DNA from: Lachnospiraceae bacterium
GTDB taxonomy: Bacteria > Bacillota > Clostridia > Lachnospirales > Lachnospiraceae
DNA: 33,529 bases
Direction: 5' to 3'
NCBI GenBank assembly: GCA_021205755.1
Contig: JAJPWX010000052.1
Coordinates: forward strand, 1 to 33,529
Below the pieces are notes generated by a model. It made no database searches and had not been told where the DNA came from. It saw nothing but the letters and a program-made list of their open reading frames with translations. Shown piece after piece: positions 8,370 through 16,123 of this stretch. Position 1 is the stretch's first letter, and each line of letters begins with the position of its first letter. The position numbers were made by a program, and so were the translations under genes.

Positions 8370-9008
8370 ATGAAGATCGTATACAGAGGCGGCGAAGCCG
8401 AGATTGTAGAAAAAAAATCCCGTTTTATTGCCACAGTGCACCCGGTGGACAATGAAGAGGATGCGTTGGTTTTCATTGCCGCCATGAAGAAGAAATATTG
8501 GGACGCGAGGCACAATTGTTTCGCTTATGTGATCGGAGAGCGTCAGGAGCTGCAGCGGTGCAGCGATGACGGCGAGCCGCAGGGGACAGCGGGACGGCCG
8601 ATGCTGGAGGTATTGCTGGGAGAGGATGTTCATAATATGGCAGTGGTAGTGACGCGGTATTTCGGCGGCGTTCTTTTGGGGACGGGCGGTCTGGTGCGCG
8701 CTTATTCGAAATCTGTGCAGGAAGGGCTTAGAAACAGTACCATTATCGAAAAGCAGGAAGGCGTTCGCCTGGCAATCCGGACCGATTACAGCGGCATTGG
8801 CAGGATTCAGTATCTGCTGGGTTCGCGGGGGCTGCCTATACTGGATTCAGAGTATACGGATGCGGTGCTTTTGCGCACAGTCGTTCCGAAGGAGCAGGCG
8901 TCTGCGCTGCAGGAAGCGGTGACAGAGGCGACCGCCGGCAGGGCGGAATTTCCGGAGGAAGCGGCGGTCTGCTACGCGATGGTTGACGGAGAAGTGGTTT
9001 TGTTTTAA
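8370..9008 (+). CDS. YigZ / IMPACT family protein
   Basis: A 212-residue member of the YigZ (UPF0029/IMPACT) family. Visible are the N-terminal EKKSRFIA block, the CSDDGEPQGTAG signature (64-75), and the VVVTRYFGG, LGTGGLVRAYS block (92-113), followed by a smaller ferredoxin-like C-terminal domain. Eukaryotic IMPACT regulates the Gcn1-Gcn2 pathway; bacterial members have no firm role, though RNA or ribosome binding is suspected. I take the ATG at 8370 rather than the upstream in-frame ATG at 8331, since homology begins at MKIVYRGG and AAGAGG lies about 12 bases before it. It stands divergent from the PBP gene. Confidence 0.88.
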   Translation: MKIVYRGGEAEIVEKKSRFIATVHPVDNEEDALVFIAAMKKKYWDARHNCFAYVIGERQELQRCSDDGEPQGTAGRPMLEVLLGEDVHNMAVVVTRYFGGVLLGTGGLVRAYSKSVQEGLRNSTIIEKQEGVRLAIRTDYSGIGRIQYLLGSRGLPILDSEYTDAVLLRTVVPKEQASALQEAVTEATAGRAEFPEEAAVCYAMVDGEVVLF

Positions 9009-9009
9009 A

Positions 9010-9111
9010 ATGATAAAACAGTTCCAGAACAGCATCAAAATGAAAAGGCGGTCTGCGGCTTGCTGTTCTGAATAATGATAAAACAGTTTAGAACAGCATC
9101 AAAATGAAAAG
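9010..9111. repeat. Miniature inverted-repeat element, copy A, with a duplicated arm
   Basis: CAGAACAGCA (9025-9034) and TGCTGTTCTG (9061-9070) are perfect 10-base inverted arms around 26 bases. ATGATAAAACAGTT flanks on both sides. A 37-38 base block (9010-9047) is repeated with two differences at 9075-9111. Its reverse complement matches the element at 18838-18892 beyond the arms (TTATTCAGAACAGCA then GCC-CAGA, and AACTGTT after the right arm). It fills the gap between YigZ and murI. Confidence 0.75.
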
Positions 9112-9140
9112 ACAGACTGAAAAAAACGAGGTTTACGTTT

Positions 9141-9980
9141 ATGGAAACGAATCATATGGCCTGCAGGGCGTCCATCGGTGTTTTTGACTCCGGTGTCGGC
9201 GGCCTGACGGTGGCGCGGGAGATTATGAGGAATCTTCCGAAGGAGCATATCGTTTATTTTGGAGATACGGCGCGCGTACCATATGGCAGCAAGTCGAAGG
9301 TTACAATCGTTCGCTATGCGCGGCAGATCATTCATTTTCTGCGGACACAGGACGTTAAGGCGATTGTGATTGCCTGCAATACTGCGAGTGCGCTGGCGCT
9401 GGATGAGGTAGAGAAGGATCTGGACATTCCGATTATCGGTGTGATCCGCCCAGGCGCGCGGGTGGCGGTAGGCGCGACCCGGAATCGCCGGATTGGCGTG
9501 ATCGGGACAGAGAGTACGATCAACAGCCATATGTATCAGAAGCTGATCTATGAGGAAGACCCGACCATTACGGTTTATGAAAAAGCCTGCCCGCTGTTCT
9601 GCCCGCTGGTAGAGGAGGGGTGGCTGAAGGATCCAGTTACGAAAGAAGTGGCGCGGCGGTATCTGGATGAGCTGCTTGAGAATGATATAGACAGTCTGAT
9701 TTTAGGCTGCACCCATTACCCGCTGCTGCGTTCGCTGATTCGGGAAATTGTGGGTGAGAAGATTACGTTGGTGAATCCGGCTTATGAGACGGCAAAGGAA
9801 CTGGGAGAGCTTCTGAAGCGGGAGGGGCTTGAGAATCCCGATGAGCCTGCGGATCCGCCTGCGACGGAGCCGTATCGGTTCTTTGTCAGCGATATGGCGG
9901 AGAAGTTCGGGCATTTTGCCAATTCGATTTTGCCGTATGATATAGAGACGATACAGAAGATTAATATAGAGGAGTACTGA
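9141..9980 (+). CDS. murI: Glutamate racemase
   Basis: Makes D-glutamate for peptidoglycan from L-glutamate, without cofactor, by a two-Cys mechanism. Seen: GVFDSGVGGLTV (13-24) with the Asp-Ser pair, YFGDTARVPYG (39-49), IACNTASALAL (first catalytic Cys79), and ILGCTHYPLL (second catalytic Cys190, His192). Length 279 is normal. The start at 9141 has only a weak CGAGG 9 bases upstream; the next ATG at 9156 would also keep the whole domain. DUF1934 follows after 10 bases, so they are co-transcribed. Confidence 0.95.
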   Translation: METNHMACRASIGVFDSGVGGLTVAREIMRNLPKEHIVYFGDTARVPYGSKSKVTIVRYARQIIHFLRTQDVKAIVIACNTASALALDEVEKDLDIPIIGVIRPGARVAVGATRNRRIGVIGTESTINSHMYQKLIYEEDPTITVYEKACPLFCPLVEEGWLKDPVTKEVARRYLDELLENDIDSLILGCTHYPLLRSLIREIVGEKITLVNPAYETAKELGELLKREGLENPDEPADPPATEPYRFFVSDMAEKFGHFANSILPYDIETIQKINIEEY

Positions 9981-9990
9981 AGAGAACGTT

Positions 9991-10512
9991 ATGACAAAAG
10001 ATGTCTGGATTAGTGTAAAAGGGCTGCATCATGTGAAAGATTCTGGCAATGGATCGGCAGAGGGTGCGCCGGAGGATGAGGTGGAGGTTTTTTCTCCCGG
10101 ACAGTATTATTTTCGCAATGGCAAGCATTATGTGGAATACGAGGAGATGGATGAGGAGAGCGGCGAGGTGATGAAAAACCGGATTACGCTGCGCGGCCGT
10201 CATCTGGAAGTGCTTCGCCGGGGTTCCATATACACAAAAATGATTTTTGAGGAAAATACAAAGAATGTGAGCTGGTATAATACGCCGGTCGGGAATCTGC
10301 TTGCGGGTTTTGACGTGGGTGTGATGCAGGTATCGGAGAGCGAGGATCTGATTGAGATTACGGTAGATTACGCGCTGGAGCTCAACTACGAGCATGTTTC
10401 TGATAGCCGTATTCAGATTTGTATTATGACGAAGGATCATCTCCCGCCGTTGTCTTCGCTTCATACGCCGCCGCAGACGATGACCGGGAGATCTGCCGCG
10501 GAATGTGTATAG
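9991..10512 (+). CDS. DUF1934 (YwiB-like) beta-barrel protein
   Basis: A 173-residue protein of the DUF1934 family, predicted to form a small calycin-like beta-barrel. Typical strand motifs are visible: VWISVKGLHH at the start, then EVFSPGQYYFRNGKHYVEYEE, RGSIYTKMIFEE, TPVGNLLAGFDV, and LELNYEHVSDSRIQI near the domain end. The last 30 residues are proline-rich and look like an unconserved tail. The biological role is unknown. Its position right behind murI, with 10 bases between, suggests shared expression. A hairpin terminator lies about 95 bases past its stop. Confidence 0.82.
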   Translation: MTKDVWISVKGLHHVKDSGNGSAEGAPEDEVEVFSPGQYYFRNGKHYVEYEEMDEESGEVMKNRITLRGRHLEVLRRGSIYTKMIFEENTKNVSWYNTPVGNLLAGFDVGVMQVSESEDLIEITVDYALELNYEHVSDSRIQICIMTKDHLPPLSSLHTPPQTMTGRSAAECV

Positions 10513-10605
10513 AATTGTCACGGGATTTGGTGGCAACCGCTTTGAAGCCAGGGAATGATTTCCCAGGGAAAATTAGGAATCCGTTTATACAGGATGTATA
10601 TGAAA

Positions 10606-10640
10606 GTCCCACCGAAGTCATTTTCGGTGGGACAGAGTTT
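10606..10640 (+). terminator. Terminator between convergent genes
   Basis: GTCCCACCGAA (10606-10616) pairs perfectly with TTCGGTGGGAC (10623-10633) across 6 bases, followed on + by AGAGTTTTTC. It ends the murI-DUF1934 unit and can act in reverse for the minus-strand gene beginning its end at 10642. Confidence 0.8.
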
Positions 10641-10641
10641 T

Positions 10642-11178
10642 TCAGGCTTTGTTTGATTTTTTGGAGGACTTCTGTGCCTTTTGTGCTTTCATTGCTTTCT
10701 CTTCTTCGTTCAGCTCTTTCTGCTTTCTGGAAACAAAAGAAGAAAGACGCGCGCGCCATCCGGGTTTTTTGTCCGGCTTCTTCTCCAGTGTACCGCCGCG
10801 GACACTTTTGACTTCCATGATGTAGATACCGCTGACCACAGCCTTGACTTCCTTTTTGACAGGGATCACGTCGAATACCTTGGCGTCAGCCACCAGGGTC
10901 ATGATGCGGGGGCCAACCTTTGCTTTCACGATCGGCAGTTTGGAGCGGCGCATCATCTTCGGCGTCTGGTCGATCACCATCTGCGGGAGTCCGGATTGCT
11001 TTACAGGCAACATTTTCTTATCTATAATCAGCATGGAAACGGTCTGCTTGGCGGCTTCCATCTGCTCTTCCTGAGCGATCTGCTTTTTCTGCATCCGCCG
11101 TCCGACGAAATAAAGCACTACCAGCGCGACTACAAGGATAATCAGGATGATCAGTAATACTTTTAGAAAGGTTGACAT
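10642..11178 (-). CDS. Membrane-anchored protein of unknown function
   Basis: I do not recognise a family. The protein has 178 residues: one N-terminal hydrophobic helix (about 5-25, rich in Leu/Ile/Val, then YFVGRRMQKK, so the bulk is probably cytosolic), a linker, and a compact domain with a predicted beta-strand pattern (SMLIIDKKMLPVKQSGLP, MMRRSKLPIVKAKVGPRIMT, VFDVIPVKKEVKAVVSGIYI). It closes with a very basic Lys-rich tail that might bind nucleic acid or membrane. The start at 11178 has GGAGG 6 bases upstream; a longer in-frame reading to 11337 has no such site. It has its own promoter and stands alone between a convergent and a divergent neighbour. Confidence 0.75.
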   Translation of the reverse strand: MSTFLKVLLIILIILVVALVVLYFVGRRMQKKQIAQEEQMEAAKQTVSMLIIDKKMLPVKQSGLPQMVIDQTPKMMRRSKLPIVKAKVGPRIMTLVADAKVFDVIPVKKEVKAVVSGIYIMEVKSVRGGTLEKKPDKKPGWRARLSSFVSRKQKELNEEEKAMKAQKAQKSSKKSNKA

Positions 11179-11269
11179 AAGTACCTCCGTCTTTTGAATT
11201 TCGTAGGCAGAAAACGGGATTCGCCTGTCTCCTGCAACGGGCTTGCTTTTTGCAATTTCACTGTGGATT

Positions 11270-11298
11270 ATTCTACCATTCTTTAGAGAAAAGGGCAA
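11270..11298 (-). promoter_or_regulatory. Promoter of the membrane-anchored protein
   Basis: On minus: TTGCCC (11293-11298), 17 bases, TAGAAT (11270-11275). The leader would be about 85 bases. Confidence 0.5.
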
Positions 11299-11398
11299 GT
11301 GTAATTTTGGCTGGAAGCAAAGCGGCATGCAAAACATAGATTGGTAAGCGATATTTTTTCTTAATTTTCATTTACTGGCTGAAAAAAAAACAGAGATA

Positions 11399-11407
11399 TG
11401 TTATACT
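11399..11407 (+). promoter_or_regulatory. Extended -10 promoter of the secreted foldase gene
   Basis: TGTTATACT (11399-11407) is an extended -10 element with no clear -35. It lies about 95 bases before the start of the FKBP/trigger-factor-like gene. Confidence 0.5.
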
Positions 11408-11503
11408 GGGCAAAAGCGTTTGCCGCCAGGAATCAGCTGTGTGAATCTGATTGACGGCAGGCCGGCTGTTTTGAAAATCCAAAAAAAGGAAGGAATTACA
11501 TTA

Positions 11504-12697
11504 ATGAAAAGAAAAAGCTTTTTTATGGCGCTCTCCTGTGTGTGTGTGATGGCAGTCAGTGCTGCTCCGGCGGCTGTGATGGCAGATGAGACGGAAAATG
11601 TGGAGACGGAAGCGGCCACGGAGAATGCAACGGACGCGGATGTGATCGTGGAAGATGATACCGAGGAAGAGGCGGAAACGGAGACAGAGGCGGTGCGTCC
11701 GACCTACACTGCGCTGGATTACGTGGTGCTTGGCGAATATAAGGGGCTGACGATTCAGGTGGAGGCATCGGAGGTGACCGATGAAGATGTCCTGGCGGAG
11801 GCGGAAGACCTGATCAGCTATTCGGATGCGGTAGAATGGCTGACGGAAGGCACGGTGCAGGACGGCGATACCGTAGATATCACCTATGTGGGCACGATGG
11901 ATGGAGAGGAATTTGACGGAGGATCCGGGGATTATGAGTTGGAGATCGGTTCCGGTACTTTTATCGATGGTTTTGAGGAAGGTCTGATCGGAGTGGAAGT
12001 GGGAGAGACGGTAGATCTGAACCTGACCTTCCCAGAGGATTACTATTATGACGAGCTGGCCGGTGCGGATGTCGTGTTTACGGTTACAGTGAATTCGATT
12101 ATGAGTGTGCCGGAGCTGTCAGATGAGGTGGTGGAGACGGCGACGGACGGCGAGTATACGGATGTGGATTCCTACCTGGAATATATCCGCAGCTATCTGG
12201 AGGAGGACGTGGACGACGCATGGCTCTATAACGTGCAGGAGGCGCTTTACACGGCACTGGCTGCCGGCTCAGAAATTACGGAATATCCGCAGGATCTGGT
12301 TGATTACTGTGTAGACGACGCGGTTGCGTATTATGAGCTGATCGCGAGCTATTATTCGATGGAATATGCGGATTTTATTGAAGCGTATTTTGGCTCAGAA
12401 GAGGAATTTATGGCGCTTCTGGAGGACGCGGTGAAAGAAAGCCTGCAGCAGGAGCTGCTCCTGGTCGCAGTCGCTGAGACGGAAGGCATGGAGATATCAG
12501 ACGAAGAGTATCAGGAAGGCTTGGAGGAGTACGCGGAGTACTATGGATGTGAGACTCCGGAGGAGATGGAAGAGTATTACAGCAAAGAAGAACTGACGCG
12601 GTATTTTCTCATGGATAAGGTCTACGAATTTCTGCAGGAAAATGCAGTGATTGAAGAGATCTCAGAGGGAGAGACAGAAACAGAGACAGAGGCGTAA
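11504..12697 (+). CDS. Secreted FKBP-type prolyl isomerase / trigger-factor-like foldase
   Basis: A 397-residue exported protein. The signal peptide is MKRKSFFMALSCVCVMAVSA to about residue 26, followed by an acidic Thr/Glu-rich linker to about 65. An FKBP domain follows at about 118-199 (DGDTVDITYVGTMDGEEFDGG, GSGTFIDGFEEGLIG, LTFPEDYY), and then a long helical region like the trigger-factor C-terminal arm domain. It ends in TETETEA. Cytosolic trigger factor lacks a signal peptide and binds the ribosome; this copy has no ribosome-binding part. It should therefore work outside the membrane, perhaps folding secreted or surface proteins. The ATG at 11504 has AAGGAAGG about 10 bases upstream. 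It is not PrsA (parvulin). Confidence 0.87.
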   Translation: MKRKSFFMALSCVCVMAVSAAPAAVMADETENVETEAATENATDADVIVEDDTEEEAETETEAVRPTYTALDYVVLGEYKGLTIQVEASEVTDEDVLAEAEDLISYSDAVEWLTEGTVQDGDTVDITYVGTMDGEEFDGGSGDYELEIGSGTFIDGFEEGLIGVEVGETVDLNLTFPEDYYYDELAGADVVFTVTVNSIMSVPELSDEVVETATDGEYTDVDSYLEYIRSYLEEDVDDAWLYNVQEALYTALAAGSEITEYPQDLVDYCVDDAVAYYELIASYYSMEYADFIEAYFGSEEEFMALLEDAVKESLQQELLLVAVAETEGMEISDEEYQEGLEEYAEYYGCETPEEMEEYYSKEELTRYFLMDKVYEFLQENAVIEEISEGETETETEA

Positions 12698-12736
12698 ACG
12701 AATCACTAAGGTCTCAACATCCCGGTTTGACATAAG

Positions 12737-12802
12737 ATGCGGGGGTGGGCGGCGATTGTGATTATAATTGTCCTGCTGGCTGCATATACTGCAGTAAAAT
12801 AG
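12737..12802 (+). CDS. Possible 21-residue membrane micropeptide
   Basis: ATG at 12737 opens 21 codons reading MRGWAA, then a run of Ile/Val/Leu, then AAYTAVK and TAG. It would make one short hydrophobic helix with basic ends. No good ribosome binding site precedes it, and it overlaps a TATAAT box (12763-12768) that might instead belong to the next gene, so it may be chance. Confidence 0.25.
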   Translation: MRGWAAIVIIIVLLAAYTAVK

Positions 12803-12823
12803 GTAACAGTTTCGAACTGTTAC
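12803..12823. promoter_or_regulatory. Perfect palindrome before the deacetylase gene
   Basis: GTAACAGTT (12803-12811), TCG, AACTGTTAC (12815-12823). The 9-base arms sit 24 bases before the deacetylase start. It could be an operator or a leader hairpin; there is no T run. AACTGTTA-like bases also border the miniature repeat element elsewhere in the window. Confidence 0.4.
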
Positions 12824-12846
12824 TGAAAGTAAAGCAGGGCAGTGCT

Positions 12847-13797
12847 ATGTTTCGAAATGGGAATGATGTAGTATTTTGGAAAAAGGCGGCGGTGGCAGTT
12901 TTGTTTATCGCCGCTTTTTTTACAGGAAGACTGGCTGCGTATCTGACTGCGAGTGAACCGTCGAATACAGGGCAGAGTTCGGAAACAGCAGGGGAACCAA
13001 CCAGTGATGGGGGCACCTCTGATCTGGCTGGGGAGGAGGCCGATGCGACATTCGCCGAGGATTCTGATCTGGATAGCACGGCTGTGTCGGCGGAGACGAC
13101 AGAAAACTGGGGTCTGAGCTTTCAGGAGGAAGGGAAGACGCCGGTAGCAAATGCTACGGCAGAGGAATTGGCGCAGTATGACGCGTATTTTGTCGGTGAT
13201 ACGGAAGAGAACGTGATTTATCTGACCTTTGACTGCGGGTATGAGAATGGGAATACTCCCGCGATATTGGAGGCACTGAAAAACCATGGCGTCTCTGCGA
13301 CATTTTTTGTTGTGGGAAATTTTGTGGAGGATAATCCGGGACTGGTGAATCAGATGCTCGCGGAAGGGCATACGGTGGGGAATCACACGGCGCATCATCC
13401 GGATATGTCCGCGATTTCGGATATAGAATCGTTCCAGGCGGAGATGGAGGAGCTGGAAACGCTGTTTTATGAGGCGACCGGGCAGGAAATTTCGAAATAT
13501 TATCGGCCGCCGCAGGGCAAGTACAGCCAGAGCAATCTTTCGATGGCACAGGAGCTGGGGTACCAGACCTTTTTCTGGAGCCTGGCTTATGTTGACTGGT
13601 ACCAGGATGACCAGCCGACCGAGGAAGAAGCATTCGAAAAGCTGCTTGGCCGGATTCATCCCGGCGCGGTTGTACTGCTGCACAATACATCCTCGACGAA
13701 CGCGGCGATTCTCGATGAACTGCTGACGCGGTGGGAGGAGATGGGCTATCGGTTTGGGACGCTGGAGGAGCTGACGCAGGCGAGCGAGAGTGTCTGA
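12847..13797 (+). CDS. PdaA-like polysaccharide deacetylase (CE4)
   Basis: Membrane-anchored or secreted deacetylase of 316 residues. It has a hydrophobic helix (11-28), a Ser/Thr/Glu/Asp-rich linker, and a CE4 (NodB) domain from about 120. Motifs: LTFDCGYENG (catalytic base Asp129), HTVGNHTAHHP (metal His180 and His184), YYRPPQGKYS (218-227), FWSLAYVDW and VLLHN (His279). The residue after Asp129 is Cys130, where most CE4 enzymes have a metal-binding Asp; B. subtilis PdaA has Asn there and shares the GYENG and WSLAF-DW patterns. PdaA removes acetyl from muramic acid to make muramic delta-lactam in the spore cortex, so a sporulation role is likely. The ATG at 12847 has only a weak GCAGGGCAG upstream. 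The decarboxylase follows closely. Confidence 0.88.
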   Translation: MFRNGNDVVFWKKAAVAVLFIAAFFTGRLAAYLTASEPSNTGQSSETAGEPTSDGGTSDLAGEEADATFAEDSDLDSTAVSAETTENWGLSFQEEGKTPVANATAEELAQYDAYFVGDTEENVIYLTFDCGYENGNTPAILEALKNHGVSATFFVVGNFVEDNPGLVNQMLAEGHTVGNHTAHHPDMSAISDIESFQAEMEELETLFYEATGQEISKYYRPPQGKYSQSNLSMAQELGYQTFFWSLAYVDWYQDDQPTEEEAFEKLLGRIHPGAVVLLHNTSSTNAAILDELLTRWEEMGYRFGTLEELTQASESV

Positions 13798-13829
13798 CGT
13801 GGTCGGACATATATATGGAGGAAGTTGGC

Positions 13830-15473
13830 TTGGGAAAATACTTACTGGATAAATTAACAGAATATACAGAGTCGGACGCCTATCCATTGCATATGCCAGG
13901 ACATAAGCGGCAAATGCGTTCGTTCGGAGATGCGTTTGCGATTGATATTACAGAGATTGATGGTTTTGATAATCTGCATCACGCGGAGGGGATTCTTCTG
14001 GAAGCGCAGAAGCGGGCGGCGCGCCTGTACGGGGCGGATGAGACATATTACCTGGTAAATGGAAGTACCTGCGGAATTCTTGCGGCGGTTTCTGCTTCTG
14101 TTCGGCGCGGAGGCCGCATTCTGATGGCGCGAAACAGTCATAAGGCCGCCTATAACGCCGCGCTTTTGAACGGGCTTCGCGTGACCTGGCTTTACCCGGA
14201 GACGGATTTGCGGCGCGGCATCTGCGGAAGCATTCGGCCGGAGCAGGTGCGAGCCGCGCTGGAAGCGGGGATGTGCGGGCAGGAAACCGATTTCTCAGGA
14301 AAATTCTATTGCGACAATCAGAAACGAGCGGATTCCAACGCAGTCAGAGGAGGAACGAGCGGCAGAATTGCGGCGGTTCTCATTACATCCCCAACGTATG
14401 ACGGTGTTGTATCGGACATCCGCGCCATCGCGGAGGAGGTACATCGGGCGGGCGCAATTCTGATTGTGGATGAGGCGCACGGCGCGCATTTTGCGATGCA
14501 TTCGTATTTTCCGGAATCTGCACTCTCTTGCGGAGCGGACGTGGTAATTAACAGCCTGCATAAAACGATGCCTTCTCTGACGCAGACCGCGCTTCTCCAT
14601 GTAAAAGGAGCGCGCGTGGATCGGGAACGGCTGCGGAAATATCTCGGCATTTTTCAGAGCAGCAGCCCCAGTTATGTCCTAATGGCCGGGATGGATGAAT
14701 GTGTCCGCCTGATGGAGACACAAAAAGAAGAATTGTTTGATCGCTTTGTGCATCGGCTGCAGGCATTGCGCGAGCGTCTTGGGAAGATGAAGCACCTGCG
14801 CCTTGTGACAGGGGAAGAAGCGGAGCTGTATACATTTGCCTTTGACCGTTCAAAAGTATTGATTTCGACAGAGAAGTGCGGGAGCCTGACCGGACCGGGG
14901 CTTGCAAAAATTCTGCGCGAGCGGTATCATCTGGAAGTGGAGATGGCTGCGGAGCGGTATATTACGGCGATTCTGACGGTCGCGGATACGCAGGAAGGGT
15001 TTGACCGCCTGGAATGTGCGCTTCTGGAGACGGATGCGGGGCTTGAGCGTGAGATTGCTGATATTGCGACAAATAGAATGACTGCGGGAAAAAAACGGAC
15101 AGGCAGCACTGCGCCGGAAGAATCAGGTACAGGCGAAAAGCTTATATGCCAAAAATCTATAGATGTATCGGATGAGGGCGATGCATGGATCATGCTGCGG
15201 ACAGAGGAACGCTTCACGATGGCGGAAGCGGACGAGCTTCCCCATGAAACCATTCGGTTAAAGGACAGCCCAGGGCGGATTGCAGCGGAATTTGTTTATC
15301 TTTATCCGCCTGGGATACCGATTCTGGTGCCAGGAGAGCGTATCCCCGAAGAATTGCCGGGGCTGCTTCTGCGTTACCGGAAAGGCGGATTGAATGTGCA
15401 GGGACTGGCGGATTACAGCGGAAAGACGATTCAGTGCGTGGCGCAAGGATTACAGCAGGACGATGGAGATTGA
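13830..15473 (+). CDS. Orn/Lys/Arg decarboxylase family protein (YaaO/SpeA type)
   Basis: PLP enzyme of fold type I, about 547 residues. Seen: PLHMPGHKR near the N-terminus, NGSTCG (phosphate loop), SHKAAYNA, TSPTYDG, VDEAHGAH (PLP-contacting Asp), INSLHKTMPSLTQ (Schiff-base Lys245), and the C-terminal domain with YPPGIPILVPGE. The likely product is a diamine or agmatine, but the substrate cannot be read from sequence. Start: GGAGGAA (13817-13823) fits a TTG at 13830 with 6-base spacing. The in-frame ATG at 13815 has no binding site and itself overlaps the GGAGG. Two unusual inserts occur, before TSPTYDG (about 30 residues with GQETDFSGKF) and before the C-terminal domain (Lys/Thr/Gly-rich). 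The kinase-like gene starts 6 bases after the stop. Confidence 0.88.
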   Translation: MGKYLLDKLTEYTESDAYPLHMPGHKRQMRSFGDAFAIDITEIDGFDNLHHAEGILLEAQKRAARLYGADETYYLVNGSTCGILAAVSASVRRGGRILMARNSHKAAYNAALLNGLRVTWLYPETDLRRGICGSIRPEQVRAALEAGMCGQETDFSGKFYCDNQKRADSNAVRGGTSGRIAAVLITSPTYDGVVSDIRAIAEEVHRAGAILIVDEAHGAHFAMHSYFPESALSCGADVVINSLHKTMPSLTQTALLHVKGARVDRERLRKYLGIFQSSSPSYVLMAGMDECVRLMETQKEELFDRFVHRLQALRERLGKMKHLRLVTGEEAELYTFAFDRSKVLISTEKCGSLTGPGLAKILRERYHLEVEMAAERYITAILTVADTQEGFDRLECALLETDAGLEREIADIATNRMTAGKKRTGSTAPEESGTGEKLICQKSIDVSDEGDAWIMLRTEERFTMAEADELPHETIRLKDSPGRIAAEFVYLYPPGIPILVPGERIPEELPGLLLRYRKGGLNVQGLADYSGKTIQCVAQGLQQDDGD

Positions 15474-15479
15474 AAGGAA

Positions 15480-16070
15480 ATGGGAAAAATATTTTATATT
15501 ATGGGAAAAAGCGCGAGCGGAAAGGATACGATATATGCGGAACTTCTTTCCCGGACGGAGCTGAATCTTCGTCCGATTATTTTGTACACAACCCGTCCGA
15601 TCCGAGCGAAAGAAACCGATGGTGTGGAGTACCATTTTGTAACTGCAGATGTTCTGCGGCAGATGCAGGAAGAGGGGAAGGTAATCGAACTCAGAACTTA
15701 CGACACGGTACAGGGACCGTGGCATTATTTTACGGCAGACAGCGATGCAGTGGATATGGAACATTTCAATTATCTCGCGTTGGGGACACTGGTGTCTTAT
15801 GAAAAGATTCGGGACTACTATGGAGCCGATCGGGTTGTGCCGTTGTATATTGAGGTAGAAGATGGGCGGCGGCTGGAACGCGCTATGAAGCGGGAAAAAA
15901 AGCAGGCAGTGCCGGATTATTCCGAGATGTGCCGGAGGTTTCTGGCAGATCAGGAGGACTTTTCGGAAGAAAACATCACGCATGCTGGAATTGAGAGACG
16001 ATTTTCAAATAACGATGACAGAGAAATCTGTATGGACGAGCTGGCGGAGTACATACGGGAGAAACTGTAA
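15480..16070 (+). CDS. Guanylate-kinase-like P-loop kinase
   Basis: A 196-residue nucleoside monophosphate kinase-fold protein with Walker A GKSASGKDT (9-17), TTRPIRAKETDGVEYHFV (the guanylate kinase GMP-binding signature region), and an acidic/basic lid region RAMKREKKQ. It is probably not the main Gmk, because canonical S-G-x-G-K-[ST] and several GMP contacts differ (here Ser-Ala-Ser-Gly-Lys-Asp). Clostridia often carry such a gene between the YaaO decarboxylase and holB, the place where Bacillus has tmk. Here holB is 9.9 kb further on. The substrate is unknown. Confidence 0.8.
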   Translation: MGKIFYIMGKSASGKDTIYAELLSRTELNLRPIILYTTRPIRAKETDGVEYHFVTADVLRQMQEEGKVIELRTYDTVQGPWHYFTADSDAVDMEHFNYLALGTLVSYEKIRDYYGADRVVPLYIEVEDGRRLERAMKREKKQAVPDYSEMCRRFLADQEDFSEENITHAGIERRFSNNDDREICMDELAEYIREKL

Positions 16071-16075
16071 AACAG

Positions 16076-16097
16076 ATAGGGGAGGACACTCCCCTAT
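16076..16097. terminator. Hairpin between convergent genes
   Basis: ATAGGGGAG (16076-16084) pairs with CTCCCCTAT (16089-16097) around GACA. On minus it is followed by CTGTTTTAC, so it better suits the Rpn-family gene, but it can halt either side. Confidence 0.55.
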
Positions 16098-16123
16098 TCA
16101 AGTGTGAAAGAAGTCGACCGTAA

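Noticed and set aside
12820-13887. Long minus-strand reading frame of 355 codons opposite the deacetylase
   Set aside because: It is antisense to a gene with clear CE4 motifs, shows no family motif itself and is biased in Arg/Pro/Leu as shadow frames are.
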